Both the position numbers and the translations under genes were made by a program. A DNA stretch of 64,000 nucleotides. Origin: JAIYDJ01 sp031398695 (GTDB taxonomy: Bacteria > Pseudomonadota > Alphaproteobacteria > Rhodobacterales > Rhodobacteraceae). The notes below the pieces were generated by a model. It had not been told where the DNA came from and ran no database searches. It worked only from the letters and a program-made list of their open reading frames with translations. Below, one piece after another: positions 45,748 to 54,506 of this stretch (position 1 is its first letter; every line of letters begins with the position of its first letter). The stretch is taken from positions 1-64,000 of the forward strand of contig JANNNU010000127.1 of NCBI GenBank assembly GCA_031398695.1. The letters run 5' to 3'.

Positions 45748-45776
45748 CATTATTCAAGACTAAGTTTCAAATAATG
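45748..45776. promoter_or_regulatory. Inverted repeat CATTATT-N15-AATAATG in the iclR/galactoside intergenic region
   Basis: CATTATT (45748-45754) and AATAATG (45770-45776) form a palindrome in the only AT-rich stretch of the 104-base divergent region. TTCAA repeats lie inside it. IclR/KdgR-type operators are AT-rich palindromes of this size, so it is the likely operator; it ends 21 bases before the binding-protein ATG. Confidence 0.55.
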
Positions 45777-45796
45777 GAACCATCAGGGAGGAAACC

Positions 45797-47032
45797 ATGG
45801 TCCATCTGACGAAGGGCGCGCTGGCGTTCACCGCTGCGCTGCTGATGAGCACGTCTGCCTTCGCGCAGGCCCGCGAGTTGAAATACTATGCCGACTACGA
45901 CCCGATTCCGCTCGCGGCGATGGAGGCGTTGATCGCGGATTTCGAGGCGGCGAACCCGGATGTCGACGTGGTGCTGCAGAATTTCGACCATGAAGGCTAC
46001 AAGACCGCGATCCGCAACTTTCTGACCGCGGACAGCCCGGATCTGGCCAACTGGTACGCCGGCAACCGGACGGCCCCCTTCGTGGAGGCGGGCCAGTTCA
46101 TGGACGTGTCCGACGTGTGGGAAGCCAACGGGCTGAGCGATGCGCTCGCCTCGGCCAAGGCGTCGATGACGATCGACGGCAAGCAGTGGGGCGTGCCCTA
46201 CACCTATTACCAGTGGGGCATCTACTATAACCGCGACGTCTACGCCGCGGCGGGTGTGGAAGTGCCGACGACATGGGCAGAGTTCGTCGCCAATTGCGAA
46301 AAGTTCAAGGCGGCGGGCATCGACTGCGTGACCACCGGCACCTCGGCGCTGTGGCCGGCTGCGGGGATTTTCGACTACATCAACCTGCGCACCAACGGCT
46401 ACGAGTTCCACATGGACCTGACCGCCGGCAAGGTCGCTTGGACCGATGACCGCGTGAAGGCGACCTTTGCCGAATGGGCCAAGATCGTGCCCTACACCAC
46501 CGCCAACCATGCTGCGATCGACTGGCAGGATGCAGCGGCCTTGCTGGTGCAAGGCAAGGCAGCCAACTATGTGATGGGCAACTTTGCGGTTGGCACCTTC
46601 AAGGAAGGCGGGATGACCAACGACAACCTCGGCTTCATGGTGTTCCCGGAAATCACCCCCGGCATCCCGCGCGCCGAAGAAGCTCCGACCGATACCATCC
46701 ACATCACGGCGGGCGCCACGAACGTCGAGGATGCCAAGAAGTTCCTCGCCTACGTCGCGAGTGCCGAAGCGCAGACCAAGTGGAACGCGGCGCAGGGCCA
46801 GTTGCCGGTGAACAAGAACGCGACGGTGGCGGCGGATGATCCGTTCCTGGTGGCCGGGTTCGAAGCGCTGTCGACGGCCGAAGGCGGGATCGCGCAGTTC
46901 TTTGACCGCGACGCCCCGGCCGAAATGGCCAAGGCCGGGATGGAAGGGTTCCAGGAGTTCATGGTGAAGCCGGACCGTCTGGATGCCATTCTCGAGCGGC
47001 TCGAGAAGGTGCGCGGACAGGCTTACGATTGA
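45797..47032 (+). CDS. Sugar ABC transporter substrate-binding protein (galactoside operon)
   Basis: 411-residue family 1 solute-binding protein. The Sec signal (about residues 1-24, ALAFTAALLMSTSAFAQA) is followed by the mature domain LKYYADYDPIPLAAMEALI. First gene of an operon encoding alpha- and beta-galactosidases, so an alpha- or beta-galactoside oligosaccharide is the likely cargo. GGGAGG sits before the ATG. Confidence 0.88.
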   Translation: MVHLTKGALAFTAALLMSTSAFAQARELKYYADYDPIPLAAMEALIADFEAANPDVDVVLQNFDHEGYKTAIRNFLTADSPDLANWYAGNRTAPFVEAGQFMDVSDVWEANGLSDALASAKASMTIDGKQWGVPYTYYQWGIYYNRDVYAAAGVEVPTTWAEFVANCEKFKAAGIDCVTTGTSALWPAAGIFDYINLRTNGYEFHMDLTAGKVAWTDDRVKATFAEWAKIVPYTTANHAAIDWQDAAALLVQGKAANYVMGNFAVGTFKEGGMTNDNLGFMVFPEITPGIPRAEEAPTDTIHITAGATNVEDAKKFLAYVASAEAQTKWNAAQGQLPVNKNATVAADDPFLVAGFEALSTAEGGIAQFFDRDAPAEMAKAGMEGFQEFMVKPDRLDAILERLEKVRGQAYD

Positions 47033-47041
47033 CGAACGGCT

Positions 47042-47096
47042 CCGGCGGACCTCCCCCGCCGGTCCTTCGGCCCCGGTTGCTGCGGCGACCGGGGCC
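47042..47096 (+). terminator. Two tandem hairpins after the binding-protein gene (partial terminator / mRNA stabiliser)
   Basis: Stem CCGGCGG (47042-47048) with CCGCCGG (47056-47062), then stem GGCCCCGGT (47069-47077) with ACCGGGGCC (47088-47096) and ATCTTTGC after it. Such hairpins between binding-protein and permease genes typically let the binding protein be made in excess. Confidence 0.6.
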
Positions 47097-47118
47097 ATCT
47101 TTGCAAACGAGGTGCACG

Positions 47119-48006
47119 ATGGCCGCCTATTGGAAAGCGAACCAGCGCAGACTGGCCCCGTGGCTGTTTCTGGCCCCGGGCCTGATCATGTTCGCGGTCT
47201 ATGTGGTCATCCCGATCTTTCAGTCGATGGCGATTTCGTTCTACGATTGGGACGGGCTGGGCGAGGCAGAGTGGATCGGCACCGCGAACTACGTCGAGTT
47301 GATCGACGACGACGCGTTCTACACCTCGCTGTGGAACAACGTGCTGTGGCTGGTCCTGTACATGCTGGCCGTCCCGGCCGGTCTGATGATCGCCATCTTC
47401 CTGAACCAGACGGTCTGGGGGATGCGCGCCTACAAGTCGTTGTTTTTCTTTCCCTTCGTCATCAGCCAGGTGGTCGTCGGCCTGATGTTCGCCTGGTTTT
47501 ATGCGCCGAATTTCGGCCTGCTGTATCAACTGATCGAATGGGCAACGGGTGCGCAGGTGGCGATTCTGGCGGACGAGCGGTATGTCACCTATGGCATCAT
47601 CGTGGCCGGGCTCTGGCCGCAGATCGCCTATGTGATGATCCTGTACCTGACCGGCCTGAACAACGTGGCCCCCGACCAGATCGAGGCGGCGCGGCTCGAT
47701 GGAGCCAAGGGCTGGCGGATGCTGTGGTATGTGATTATCCCGCAGTTGCGCCCAGCGACTTTCATCGCGGTGGTGGTGACGGTGATCGGGGCGCTGCGCA
47801 GTTTCGATCTGGTGTCGATCATGACCAATGGCGGGCCCTACGGGTCGAGCCGGGTGCTGTCGTTCTACATGTATGAACAGGCGCTGTCGGAGTATGGTTA
47901 TCGGATGGGCTACGGCGCGTCGATTGCGGTAGTGTTGTTCGCCATCATGATGGTGTTCATCTCGGGCTTCATCTGGAAGATGTGGCGCGACGAGACGGAG
48001 CGCTAG
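47119..48006 (+). CDS. Sugar ABC transporter permease, MalF/UgpA type
   Basis: 295 residues from the ATG at 47119 (MAAYWKANQRRLAPWLFLAPG), with GAGGTG five bases upstream; the open frame runs further up through the hairpins without support. Six membrane segments and the EAA loop EAARLDGAKGWRMLWYVIIP. It forms the channel with the next gene, which starts three bases later. Confidence 0.9.
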   Translation: MAAYWKANQRRLAPWLFLAPGLIMFAVYVVIPIFQSMAISFYDWDGLGEAEWIGTANYVELIDDDAFYTSLWNNVLWLVLYMLAVPAGLMIAIFLNQTVWGMRAYKSLFFFPFVISQVVVGLMFAWFYAPNFGLLYQLIEWATGAQVAILADERYVTYGIIVAGLWPQIAYVMILYLTGLNNVAPDQIEAARLDGAKGWRMLWYVIIPQLRPATFIAVVVTVIGALRSFDLVSIMTNGGPYGSSRVLSFYMYEQALSEYGYRMGYGASIAVVLFAIMMVFISGFIWKMWRDETER

Positions 48007-48009
48007 GCG

Positions 48010-48855
48010 ATGTTCCCCAGACCCATCGAGCAGACCTCGCCCGCGGCGCAGCTCGCCTACAAGATCGCGCTGCCGGTGGCGCTGGTGCTGTGGCTCTTGC
48101 CGCTGTTGGGGGTGGCGATGACGTCGGTGCGGCCCGCGTCGGACCTTGCACAGGGAAATTACTTCGGCTGGCCCTCGGCGCTGGCGTTCGACAACTACGT
48201 ATCGGTGTTTCGCGACAGCAACATCGCGCAATACATGCTCAACTCGTTCAAGGTCACGATCCCGACGGTGATCGGCTGCCTGATCCTGTCGACGATGACC
48301 GGGTTCGCGCTCGCCATCTACAAATTCCGGTCCAACCTGCTGATCTTCTTCCTGTTCGTCGCCGGAAACTTCGTGCCGTTCCAGATCCTGATGGTACCGG
48401 TGCGCGACCTGACGTTGTCGCTGGGCCTCTACAACTCGTCGGCGGGGCTGGCGTTGTTCCACATCGCCTTCCAGACCGGATTCTGCACGCTCTTCATGCG
48501 CAACTTCATCAAGGCGCTGCCGTTCGAGTTGATCGAGGCGGCGCGGGTCGAAGGCGTGACAGAGGTCAGGATTTTCTGGTACATCGTGCTGCCCCTGATG
48601 CGCCCGGCCATCGCGGCGCTGTCGGTGCTGGTGTTCACCTTCATCTGGAACGATTTCTTCTGGGCCACCGTGCTGACCACCAGCGCCGAAACCCAACCCG
48701 TCACCGCCGGACTGTCGTCGTTGAACGGCCAGTGGATCGCCGCCTGGCATCTGGTGTCCGCCGGGTCGATCATTGCCGCCATGCCGCCCGTGCTGATGTT
48801 CTTTGCCATGCAGAAGCATTTCATCGCGGGCCTCACTCTTGGAGCTGTCAAATGA
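48010..48855 (+). CDS. Sugar ABC transporter permease, MalG/UgpE type
   Basis: 281 residues, six membrane segments; the EAA loop is EAARVEGVTEVRIFWYIVLP. The last four bases overlap the alpha-galactosidase gene as ATGA, tying transport and hydrolysis into one translational chain. Confidence 0.9.
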   Translation: MFPRPIEQTSPAAQLAYKIALPVALVLWLLPLLGVAMTSVRPASDLAQGNYFGWPSALAFDNYVSVFRDSNIAQYMLNSFKVTIPTVIGCLILSTMTGFALAIYKFRSNLLIFFLFVAGNFVPFQILMVPVRDLTLSLGLYNSSAGLALFHIAFQTGFCTLFMRNFIKALPFELIEAARVEGVTEVRIFWYIVLPLMRPAIAALSVLVFTFIWNDFFWATVLTTSAETQPVTAGLSSLNGQWIAAWHLVSAGSIIAAMPPVLMFFAMQKHFIAGLTLGAVK

Positions 48856-50207
48856 CCAAGATCGCCTTCATCGGGGCCGGATCGACCGTTTTCATGAAGA
48901 ACCTGATCGGCGATGCGCTGAGCATGCCCGCGCTGTCTGGGTCCACCATCGCGCTGATGGACATCGACGCGAAACGGCTGGCCGAATCCGAAATGGTCTG
49001 CGCCAAGATGATCGCCACGCTGGGGGTGCCCGCACAATTGGAGACACATTCGGATCAGAAGCGGGCCATTGCTGGCGCGAATTTCGTGATCGTGGCGTTC
49101 CAGATCGGCGGCTACAAGCCCTGCACGGTGACCGATTTCGAAATCCCGAAAACCTATGGGCTGCGCCAGACCATCGCCGACACGTTGGGCATCGGCGGCA
49201 TCATGCGCGGCCTGCGCACCGTGCCGCATCTTTGGTCGCTGGCGGAGGATATGGCGCAGGTCTGCCCGGACGCCATCATGTTGCAATATGTCAACCCGAT
49301 GGCGATAAACACCTGGGCTTTGGGTGCGAAATATCCAGATTTGAAACAGGTGGGCCTGTGCCATTCGGTGCAGGGAACCGCGGCAGAGCTGGCGCGCGAC
49401 CTCGACATCCCGGTCGATCAGCTGCGCTATCGCGCGGCGGGGATCAACCACATGGCGTTCTATCTGAACTTCGAAGCGCGCAACGCGAACGGGACATACC
49501 GCGACCTCTACCCCGCCTTGCGCGACGGTTATGCGGCAGGGCGCATCCCCAAGCCGTCACACTGGAACGACCGCTGCCCCAACAAGGTGCGCTACGAGGT
49601 GATGACCCACCTGGGCTATTTCGTCACCGAGTCGTCCGAGCATTTCGCCGAATACGTGCCGTGGTTCATCAAGGACAACCGCCCCGACCTGATCGAAACG
49701 TTCGGCATTCCACTGGACGAATACCCGATGCGCTGCGAAGAACAGATTGCGAAGTGGGAAAAGCAGGCGGCAGACATGCGCTCGGCCACGATGATCGAGG
49801 TGACCCCGACGCATGAATACGCGGCCACCATCATGAGTTCCGTCGTCACCGGCGCGCCTTCGGTGATCTACGGCAACATCCCGAACCGCGGTTACATCCC
49901 GCAGTTGCCCGAGGGTGCCGCGGTCGAGGTGCCGGTGCTGGTCGATGCCAACGGGTTGCAACCCACGCTGGTCAAGGGGATTCCGCCGCAACTGGTCGCG
50001 CTGATGCGGACCAACGTGAACGTTCAGGAACTGACGGTCGCCGCCCTGATGGAGGAAAGCCGCGAGCATATCTATCACGCGGCCTACCTTGATCCCCACA
50101 CCGCGGCAGAGCTTGACCTGCGCCAGATCCGCCGGCTGGTCGATGACCTGATCGCGGCGCACGGGCCCTGGATGCCCGCCTGGCTGCAAACCCGCCGGGC
50201 TGCTTGA
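48852..50207 (+). CDS. melA: Alpha-galactosidase, glycoside hydrolase family 4 (MelA-like)
   Basis: 451 residues from the ATG at 48852. GH4 enzymes use NAD+ and a divalent metal in a redox-elimination mechanism: the Rossmann start is KIAFIGAGSTVFMKN; YVNPMAINTW, the metal-ligand cysteine in LCHSVQGTA and the histidine in GINHMAFYL are all present. It would release galactose from alpha-galactosides such as melibiose in the cytoplasm. Alpha-glucosidase or alpha-galacturonase GH4 relatives are alternatives, but the downstream galactonate genes favour galactose. Confidence 0.85.
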   Translation: MTKIAFIGAGSTVFMKNLIGDALSMPALSGSTIALMDIDAKRLAESEMVCAKMIATLGVPAQLETHSDQKRAIAGANFVIVAFQIGGYKPCTVTDFEIPKTYGLRQTIADTLGIGGIMRGLRTVPHLWSLAEDMAQVCPDAIMLQYVNPMAINTWALGAKYPDLKQVGLCHSVQGTAAELARDLDIPVDQLRYRAAGINHMAFYLNFEARNANGTYRDLYPALRDGYAAGRIPKPSHWNDRCPNKVRYEVMTHLGYFVTESSEHFAEYVPWFIKDNRPDLIETFGIPLDEYPMRCEEQIAKWEKQAADMRSATMIEVTPTHEYAATIMSSVVTGAPSVIYGNIPNRGYIPQLPEGAAVEVPVLVDANGLQPTLVKGIPPQLVALMRTNVNVQELTVAALMEESREHIYHAAYLDPHTAAELDLRQIRRLVDDLIAAHGPWMPAWLQTRRAA

Positions 50208-51094
50208 TGACGCCAGACTGGATCGCCGTCGATTGGGGAACCTCGAACCTGCGGGTCTGGGCCATGGGGCCAGACGGGCCATTGGCGCAGGCGCAATCGG
50301 ACCATGGCATGGGCCGCCTGACGCGCGATCAGTTCGAATCTGCGCTGCTGGCGCTGATCGCACCGTGGCTCGGGCCGGGTGTGTTGCCGGTGATGGCGTG
50401 CGGGATGGTCGGCAGTCGCCAGGGCTGGTTCGAGGCACCGTACCGTACCGTCCCCTGCGTGCCGCTGGATGCGGCCGTGCCGGTTCCGACACACGATCCG
50501 CGGATCAGGTTGCGCATCGCGCCGGGCCTGAAACAGGTCGGCCCGGCCGATGTGATGCGCGGCGAGGAAACCCAGATCGCGGGGGCGCTGGCACTCGGCG
50601 CGGCAGATGGGGTGATCTGCCTGCCCGGCACGCATTCGAAATGGGCTCAGGTCAGCGCGGGCGAGGTGGTGTCGTTCCAGACCTGCATGACGGGCGAACT
50701 GTTCGCGCTGTTGTCCGAACAGTCGGTCCTGCGGCACGGAATGGTGGGCGACGGATTTGACGACCCCGCCTTCGACGCCGCCGTGTCCGACGCGCTGTCA
50801 CGGCCCGAAAAGATTGCCGCACGGCTGTTTGCCTTGCGGGCCGAGGCGTTGATCGGCGGTCTGGCGCCCGCGTCGGCACGCGCCCGGCTGTCAGGCCTGC
50901 TGATCGGTCTGGAACTGGCCGCGATGAAGCCATATTGGCTGGGTCAGGCGGTGACGTTGGTCGGGGCGCCTGCGATATCAAGGCTTTACGCCCGCGCCTT
51001 GGCCGCGCAGGGTCTGGTGGCGCAGGTGCTGCCCGCCACCGACTGCACGCTGGCCGGCCTGACCCAGGCCATGACACTGGAGACGCAAAAGTGA
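50207..51094 (+). CDS. dgoK: 2-dehydro-3-deoxygalactonokinase DgoK
   Basis: 295 residues from the ATG at 50207, whose A is the last base of the melA stop. Sugar-kinase fold with DWGTSNLRVWAM at the start, PVMACGMVGSRQGW and LPGTHSKWAQV, matching DgoK. It phosphorylates 2-keto-3-deoxy-galactonate at C6 in the De Ley-Doudoroff pathway. It overlaps the aldolase gene as GTGA. Confidence 0.9.
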   Translation: MTPDWIAVDWGTSNLRVWAMGPDGPLAQAQSDHGMGRLTRDQFESALLALIAPWLGPGVLPVMACGMVGSRQGWFEAPYRTVPCVPLDAAVPVPTHDPRIRLRIAPGLKQVGPADVMRGEETQIAGALALGAADGVICLPGTHSKWAQVSAGEVVSFQTCMTGELFALLSEQSVLRHGMVGDGFDDPAFDAAVSDALSRPEKIAARLFALRAEALIGGLAPASARARLSGLLIGLELAAMKPYWLGQAVTLVGAPAISRLYARALAAQGLVAQVLPATDCTLAGLTQAMTLETQK

Positions 51095-51699
51095 ACCATC
51101 GCCCGTTGATCGCCATCCTGCGCGGCATCACCCCGCCCGAGGCGGTGCCGGTGGCCGAGGCCTTGATCGCCGCCGGGATCACCCGAATCGAGGTGCCCTT
51201 GAACTCGCCCGATCCGCTCGTGTCGATCGCGGCGATGGTGCAGGCCTGTGCCAGCCGTGCCGAAATCGGGGCGGGAACCGTGCTGACCGCAGCACAGGTC
51301 GAGGCGGTCGCCGGTCATGGGGGGCGACTGATCGTGTCGCCGAACTGCAACCCCGACGTGATCCGCACGACCAAGGCCCTCGGGCTGGCCAGCTGGCCGG
51401 GGGTGATGACCCCGACCTAATGTTTCGCGGCGCTGGACGCCGGAGCGGACGGGTTGAAGATCTTTCCGGCCAGTCTGATCGGACCCGACGGTTTGAAGGC
51501 GGTCCGCGCGGTCTTGCCGGCGGACTGCGCGGTCTATGCGGTGGGCGGGGCCGGGCCTGCAAACTTCGGGGCGTGGATGGCCGCCGGGGCGAACGGCTTT
51601 GGCCTTGGCACGGCGCTTTACACGCCGGGCCTGACCATGCCCGAGGTTGGCGCACGGGCGGCGCAGATCGTTGCGGCTTTTGACGGAGTGGTGCGATGA
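51091..51699 (+). pseudogene. dgoA: 2-dehydro-3-deoxy-6-phosphogalactonate aldolase DgoA, in-frame stop at codon 110
   Basis: The frame from the GTG at 51091 reads a KDPG-aldolase-family protein: NHRPLIAILRGITPPEAVPV at the start, EVPLNSPDPL and GAGTVL. A TAA (51418-51420) falls where relatives read a Glu codon in GVMTPTECFAALDAGADG. Past it the same frame continues cleanly to the TGA at 51697-51699 and includes the Schiff-base lysine (codon 123, GLKIFPA). A full protein would have 202 residues; the truncated 109-residue form lacks the catalytic lysine. A single GAA-to-TAA change explains everything, either as mutation or sequencing error. Confidence 0.9.
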
Positions 51700-52553
51700 T
51701 ATTCGACGATCGGCTGTGCGAGCTTGGCGAGGGGCCGCTGTGGCATCCAGAGCGCAAGCAACTGTTCTGGTTCGATATCCTGCGCAACCGCATGCTGTCG
51801 CAGACACCCGAGGGGCCGCAGGAATGGCAGTTCGGCGAACGGGTTTCGGCGGCAGGCTGGATCAGCCTGGACGAGTTGCTGATCGCGTCGGAAACCGCCT
51901 TGTTCCGGTTTCATTTGCACACCGGCGCGCGTGAAACGGTGGCCGATCTCGAGCCCGAACTGGCTGGCAACCGGTCGAACGACGGGCGCGCCGATCCGAT
52001 GGGTGGCTTCTGGATCGGAACGATGGGCAAGCGGGGCGATGACGACCGCAAGGCGGGCGCGATCTACCGCTATCATCGGGGCGTGCTGCGCAAGGTCTAT
52101 GGCGGGGTCACGATCCCCAACGCGATCTGTTTTTCCGCCGACGGGCGTACGGCCCATTTCGCGGATACGCCGACGCAAAAGGTGATGCGGGTGTCGCTCG
52201 ATGCGCAGGGCTGGCCGTCGGGCGAGCCCGAGATCTATCTGGATCTGTCATCCAGGGATCTGTTTCCGGACGGCGCGGTGACGGACGCGGCGGGCAATCT
52301 GTGGCTGGCCCAATGGGGCGCCGCGCGGATCACCTGCTATGCGCCGAACGGCGCGCTTTTGCGCAGCGTCGATGTCGCGGCGCCCAACACCTCGTGTCCG
52401 GCCTTCGGCGGCGCCGACATGGCCACCCTGTTCTGCACCACGGCCTTGCAAGACATGCCTGCGGCGGCACGGGCCGCCTATCCCGATGCCGGAAAGACGT
52501 TTTCCGTCGCGGACGTAGCGCGCGGGCGGGCCGAGCCGCGGGTGATCCTGTGA
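51696..52553 (+). CDS. SMP-30/gluconolactonase-family lactonase (probable galactonolactonase)
   Basis: 285-residue six-bladed beta-propeller. Metal-site residues appear in LGEGPLWHPERK (Glu), NRSNDGRADPMGGFWIGTMG (Asn/Asp) and LFPDGAVTDAAGNLWLAQWG (Asp). It would open the sugar lactone formed when galactose is oxidised, feeding galactonate dehydratase (not in the window). It overlaps dgoA by four bases and the GH42 gene by four. Confidence 0.85.
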   Translation: MIFDDRLCELGEGPLWHPERKQLFWFDILRNRMLSQTPEGPQEWQFGERVSAAGWISLDELLIASETALFRFHLHTGARETVADLEPELAGNRSNDGRADPMGGFWIGTMGKRGDDDRKAGAIYRYHRGVLRKVYGGVTIPNAICFSADGRTAHFADTPTQKVMRVSLDAQGWPSGEPEIYLDLSSRDLFPDGAVTDAAGNLWLAQWGAARITCYAPNGALLRSVDVAAPNTSCPAFGGADMATLFCTTALQDMPAAARAAYPDAGKTFSVADVARGRAEPRVIL

Positions 52554-54445
52554 AGCGCACGCTGGGGGTCTGCTATTATCCCGAACACTGGGACGAGGCG
52601 GTGTGGGAACGCGATGCCGCGCGGATGGCAAGCCTCGGGTTGACCTGGGTGCGGATCGGCGAGTTCGCCTGGGGCCGGACGGAGCCGGTGGAGGGCCAAT
52701 ATGACTGGGGCTGGTTGGACCGCGCAATTGCGGTGCTGGGGGCGGCGGGGCTGAAGGTGGTCTTGGGCACGCCCACCGCGACGCCGCCGCGCTGGATGCT
52801 GACCAAACATCCCGACATGTTGGCTTTGGACAAGGAAGGCCGCCCCAGGGGCTTTGGATCGCGCCGACATTATTGCTTTTCGTCAAGGCCGTATCGCGCC
52901 GAATGCGCGCGGATCGTCGGCGCAATGGCCGAGCGGTACGGCCGCAAGCCGCATGTGGCGGCCTGGCAGACCGACAACGAATACGCCTGCCATGACACCA
53001 CGCTGTCCTATTCGGCGGCGGCGTTGGGCGCGTTTCGCGACTGGCTGGCGCAACGGTATCAAAGCCCGCAAGCGTTGAACCGGGCCTGGGGCAATGTGTT
53101 CTGGTCGATGGACTATGCCAGTTTCGACGAGATCGGGCTGCCAAACCTGACGGTGACCGAGGCAAACCCCGCGCATGTCATGGCCTTCCGCCGCTTTGCC
53201 AGCGACGAGGTGGTGGGCTTCAACCGCCTGCAGGTCGACATCATCCGCCGCCATTCGAACGCGCCGATCGCGCACAACTACATGGGCCAGATCACCGATT
53301 TCGACCATTTCGCGGTGGGGGCCGATCTCGACATCGCGTCGTGGGACGCCTATCCGCTGGGGTTCCTGTCGGACCGCCTGCCGGCGACGCCCGAGCATCG
53401 GCGGCGGTTCGTCCGGCAGGGCGATCCGGACTTTCAGGCGTTTCACCACGATCTCTATCGTGCCGTGGGGCGCGGGCGCTGGTGGATCATGGAACAGCAG
53501 CCCGGCCCGGTGAACTGGGCCCCCTGGAACCCAGACCCGCTGCCCGGCATGGCGCGGCTTTGGGCGTGGGAGGCGTTCGCGCACGGGGCGGAGGCGGTGT
53601 GCTATTTCCGCTGGCGGCAGGCGCCGTTCGCGCAGGAACAGATGCATGCCGGACTGTTGCGCCCGGATTCCGTAGGGGCCCCGGCCTTTGGCGAGGCCGG
53701 GCAGGTGGCCACCGAGTTGGCGCAGATGCCCGACGTGGCCGTCGAACAGGCCCCGGTCGCGCTGGTGTTCGACTATGCCTCGGCCTGGGCGTGGGAGACG
53801 CAGCCCCAGGGGCGCGATTTCAGCTATTTCCGGCTGGTGTTCGAGGCGTATCGCGCTCTGCGGCGGCTGGGCCAGAACGTTGACATCCTGCCGCCCGACG
53901 TGGCCGACCTGTCGGGCTACGCGCTGGTGCTGGTGCCTGGGGTGGCAACGCTGTCCCCTGCCCTGCTGGGCGCCCTGGCGGCGTTTGACGGCACTTCGCT
54001 GATCGGTCCCCGCACCAACGCGAAAACGCCCGAGTTTGCAACGCCGGTGCCGCTGGCCCCCAACCTGCCGGGGCTGGACGCACGGGTGAGCCGCGTCGAA
54101 AGCCTGCCGCCGGATGTACCGGTGCCGTTGGCGGCGGGCGGGCAGTTCCTGCACTGGCGGGAAAAGCTGGAAGGAACGGCGGAGGTGGTCGAGGCTTGCG
54201 CGGATGGGTTTCCAGCACTGGTACGCACCGGCCGCCTGCACTATCTGACCGGCTGGCCGGATGCCGCGACCTGGGGGCGGATGCTGCGGGCGATGTGTGC
54301 CGAGGCCGGCATCGCCGTGATCGACATGCCGGATGGTCTGCGCCAGCGGCACGCCGGCGGGGTGCGGTTTCTGTTCAACTATGACGCAGAGCCGGTCGCG
54401 TTTGACGGAGTGGTCGTGCCTGCCGCCGGGGTGCATTGGGGGTAA
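52550..54445 (+). CDS. Beta-galactosidase, glycoside hydrolase family 42
   Basis: 631 residues from a GTG at 52550 (GTGA overlap with the lactonase stop). TIM-barrel domain with LGVCYYPEHWDE at the start; the acid/base glutamate is Glu144 in WQTDNEYACH and the nucleophile Glu315 in WWIMEQQPG. A trimerisation domain and a small C-terminal beta domain follow, as in LacA/BgaB. No signal peptide, so cytoplasmic hydrolysis of imported beta-galactosides. Last gene of the operon, ending against a REP-like palindrome. Confidence 0.93.
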   Translation: MKRTLGVCYYPEHWDEAVWERDAARMASLGLTWVRIGEFAWGRTEPVEGQYDWGWLDRAIAVLGAAGLKVVLGTPTATPPRWMLTKHPDMLALDKEGRPRGFGSRRHYCFSSRPYRAECARIVGAMAERYGRKPHVAAWQTDNEYACHDTTLSYSAAALGAFRDWLAQRYQSPQALNRAWGNVFWSMDYASFDEIGLPNLTVTEANPAHVMAFRRFASDEVVGFNRLQVDIIRRHSNAPIAHNYMGQITDFDHFAVGADLDIASWDAYPLGFLSDRLPATPEHRRRFVRQGDPDFQAFHHDLYRAVGRGRWWIMEQQPGPVNWAPWNPDPLPGMARLWAWEAFAHGAEAVCYFRWRQAPFAQEQMHAGLLRPDSVGAPAFGEAGQVATELAQMPDVAVEQAPVALVFDYASAWAWETQPQGRDFSYFRLVFEAYRALRRLGQNVDILPPDVADLSGYALVLVPGVATLSPALLGALAAFDGTSLIGPRTNAKTPEFATPVPLAPNLPGLDARVSRVESLPPDVPVPLAAGGQFLHWREKLEGTAEVVEACADGFPALVRTGRLHYLTGWPDAATWGRMLRAMCAEAGIAVIDMPDGLRQRHAGGVRFLFNYDAEPVAFDGVVVPAAGVHWG

Positions 54446-54450
54446 GGGTC

Positions 54451-54506
54451 GCGTGGGGGCCAGCCCCCACACCCCCGGGATATTTGTGCCAAGGAGGAAG
54501 GGCTAG
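54451..54506. repeat. REP-like palindrome with GGGATATTTG tail, copy 3
   Basis: Stem GTGGGGGCCAGCCCCCAC, then ACCCCCGGGATATTTGTG and an AGGGCTAG end that includes the phnX stop. It sits between two convergent genes and probably acts as a two-way terminator. Confidence 0.75.

Noticed and set aside
47023..48819. 598-residue minus-strand frame opposite the galactoside permeases
   Set aside because: Antisense shadow; the plus strand has permease EAA loops and coupled starts.
51420..51683. Restart of translation or recoding after the dgoA stop
   Set aside because: The ATG overlapping the TAA is in the wrong frame, TAA is not a selenocysteine or pyrrolysine codon, and no start with ribosome-binding site precedes Lys123.
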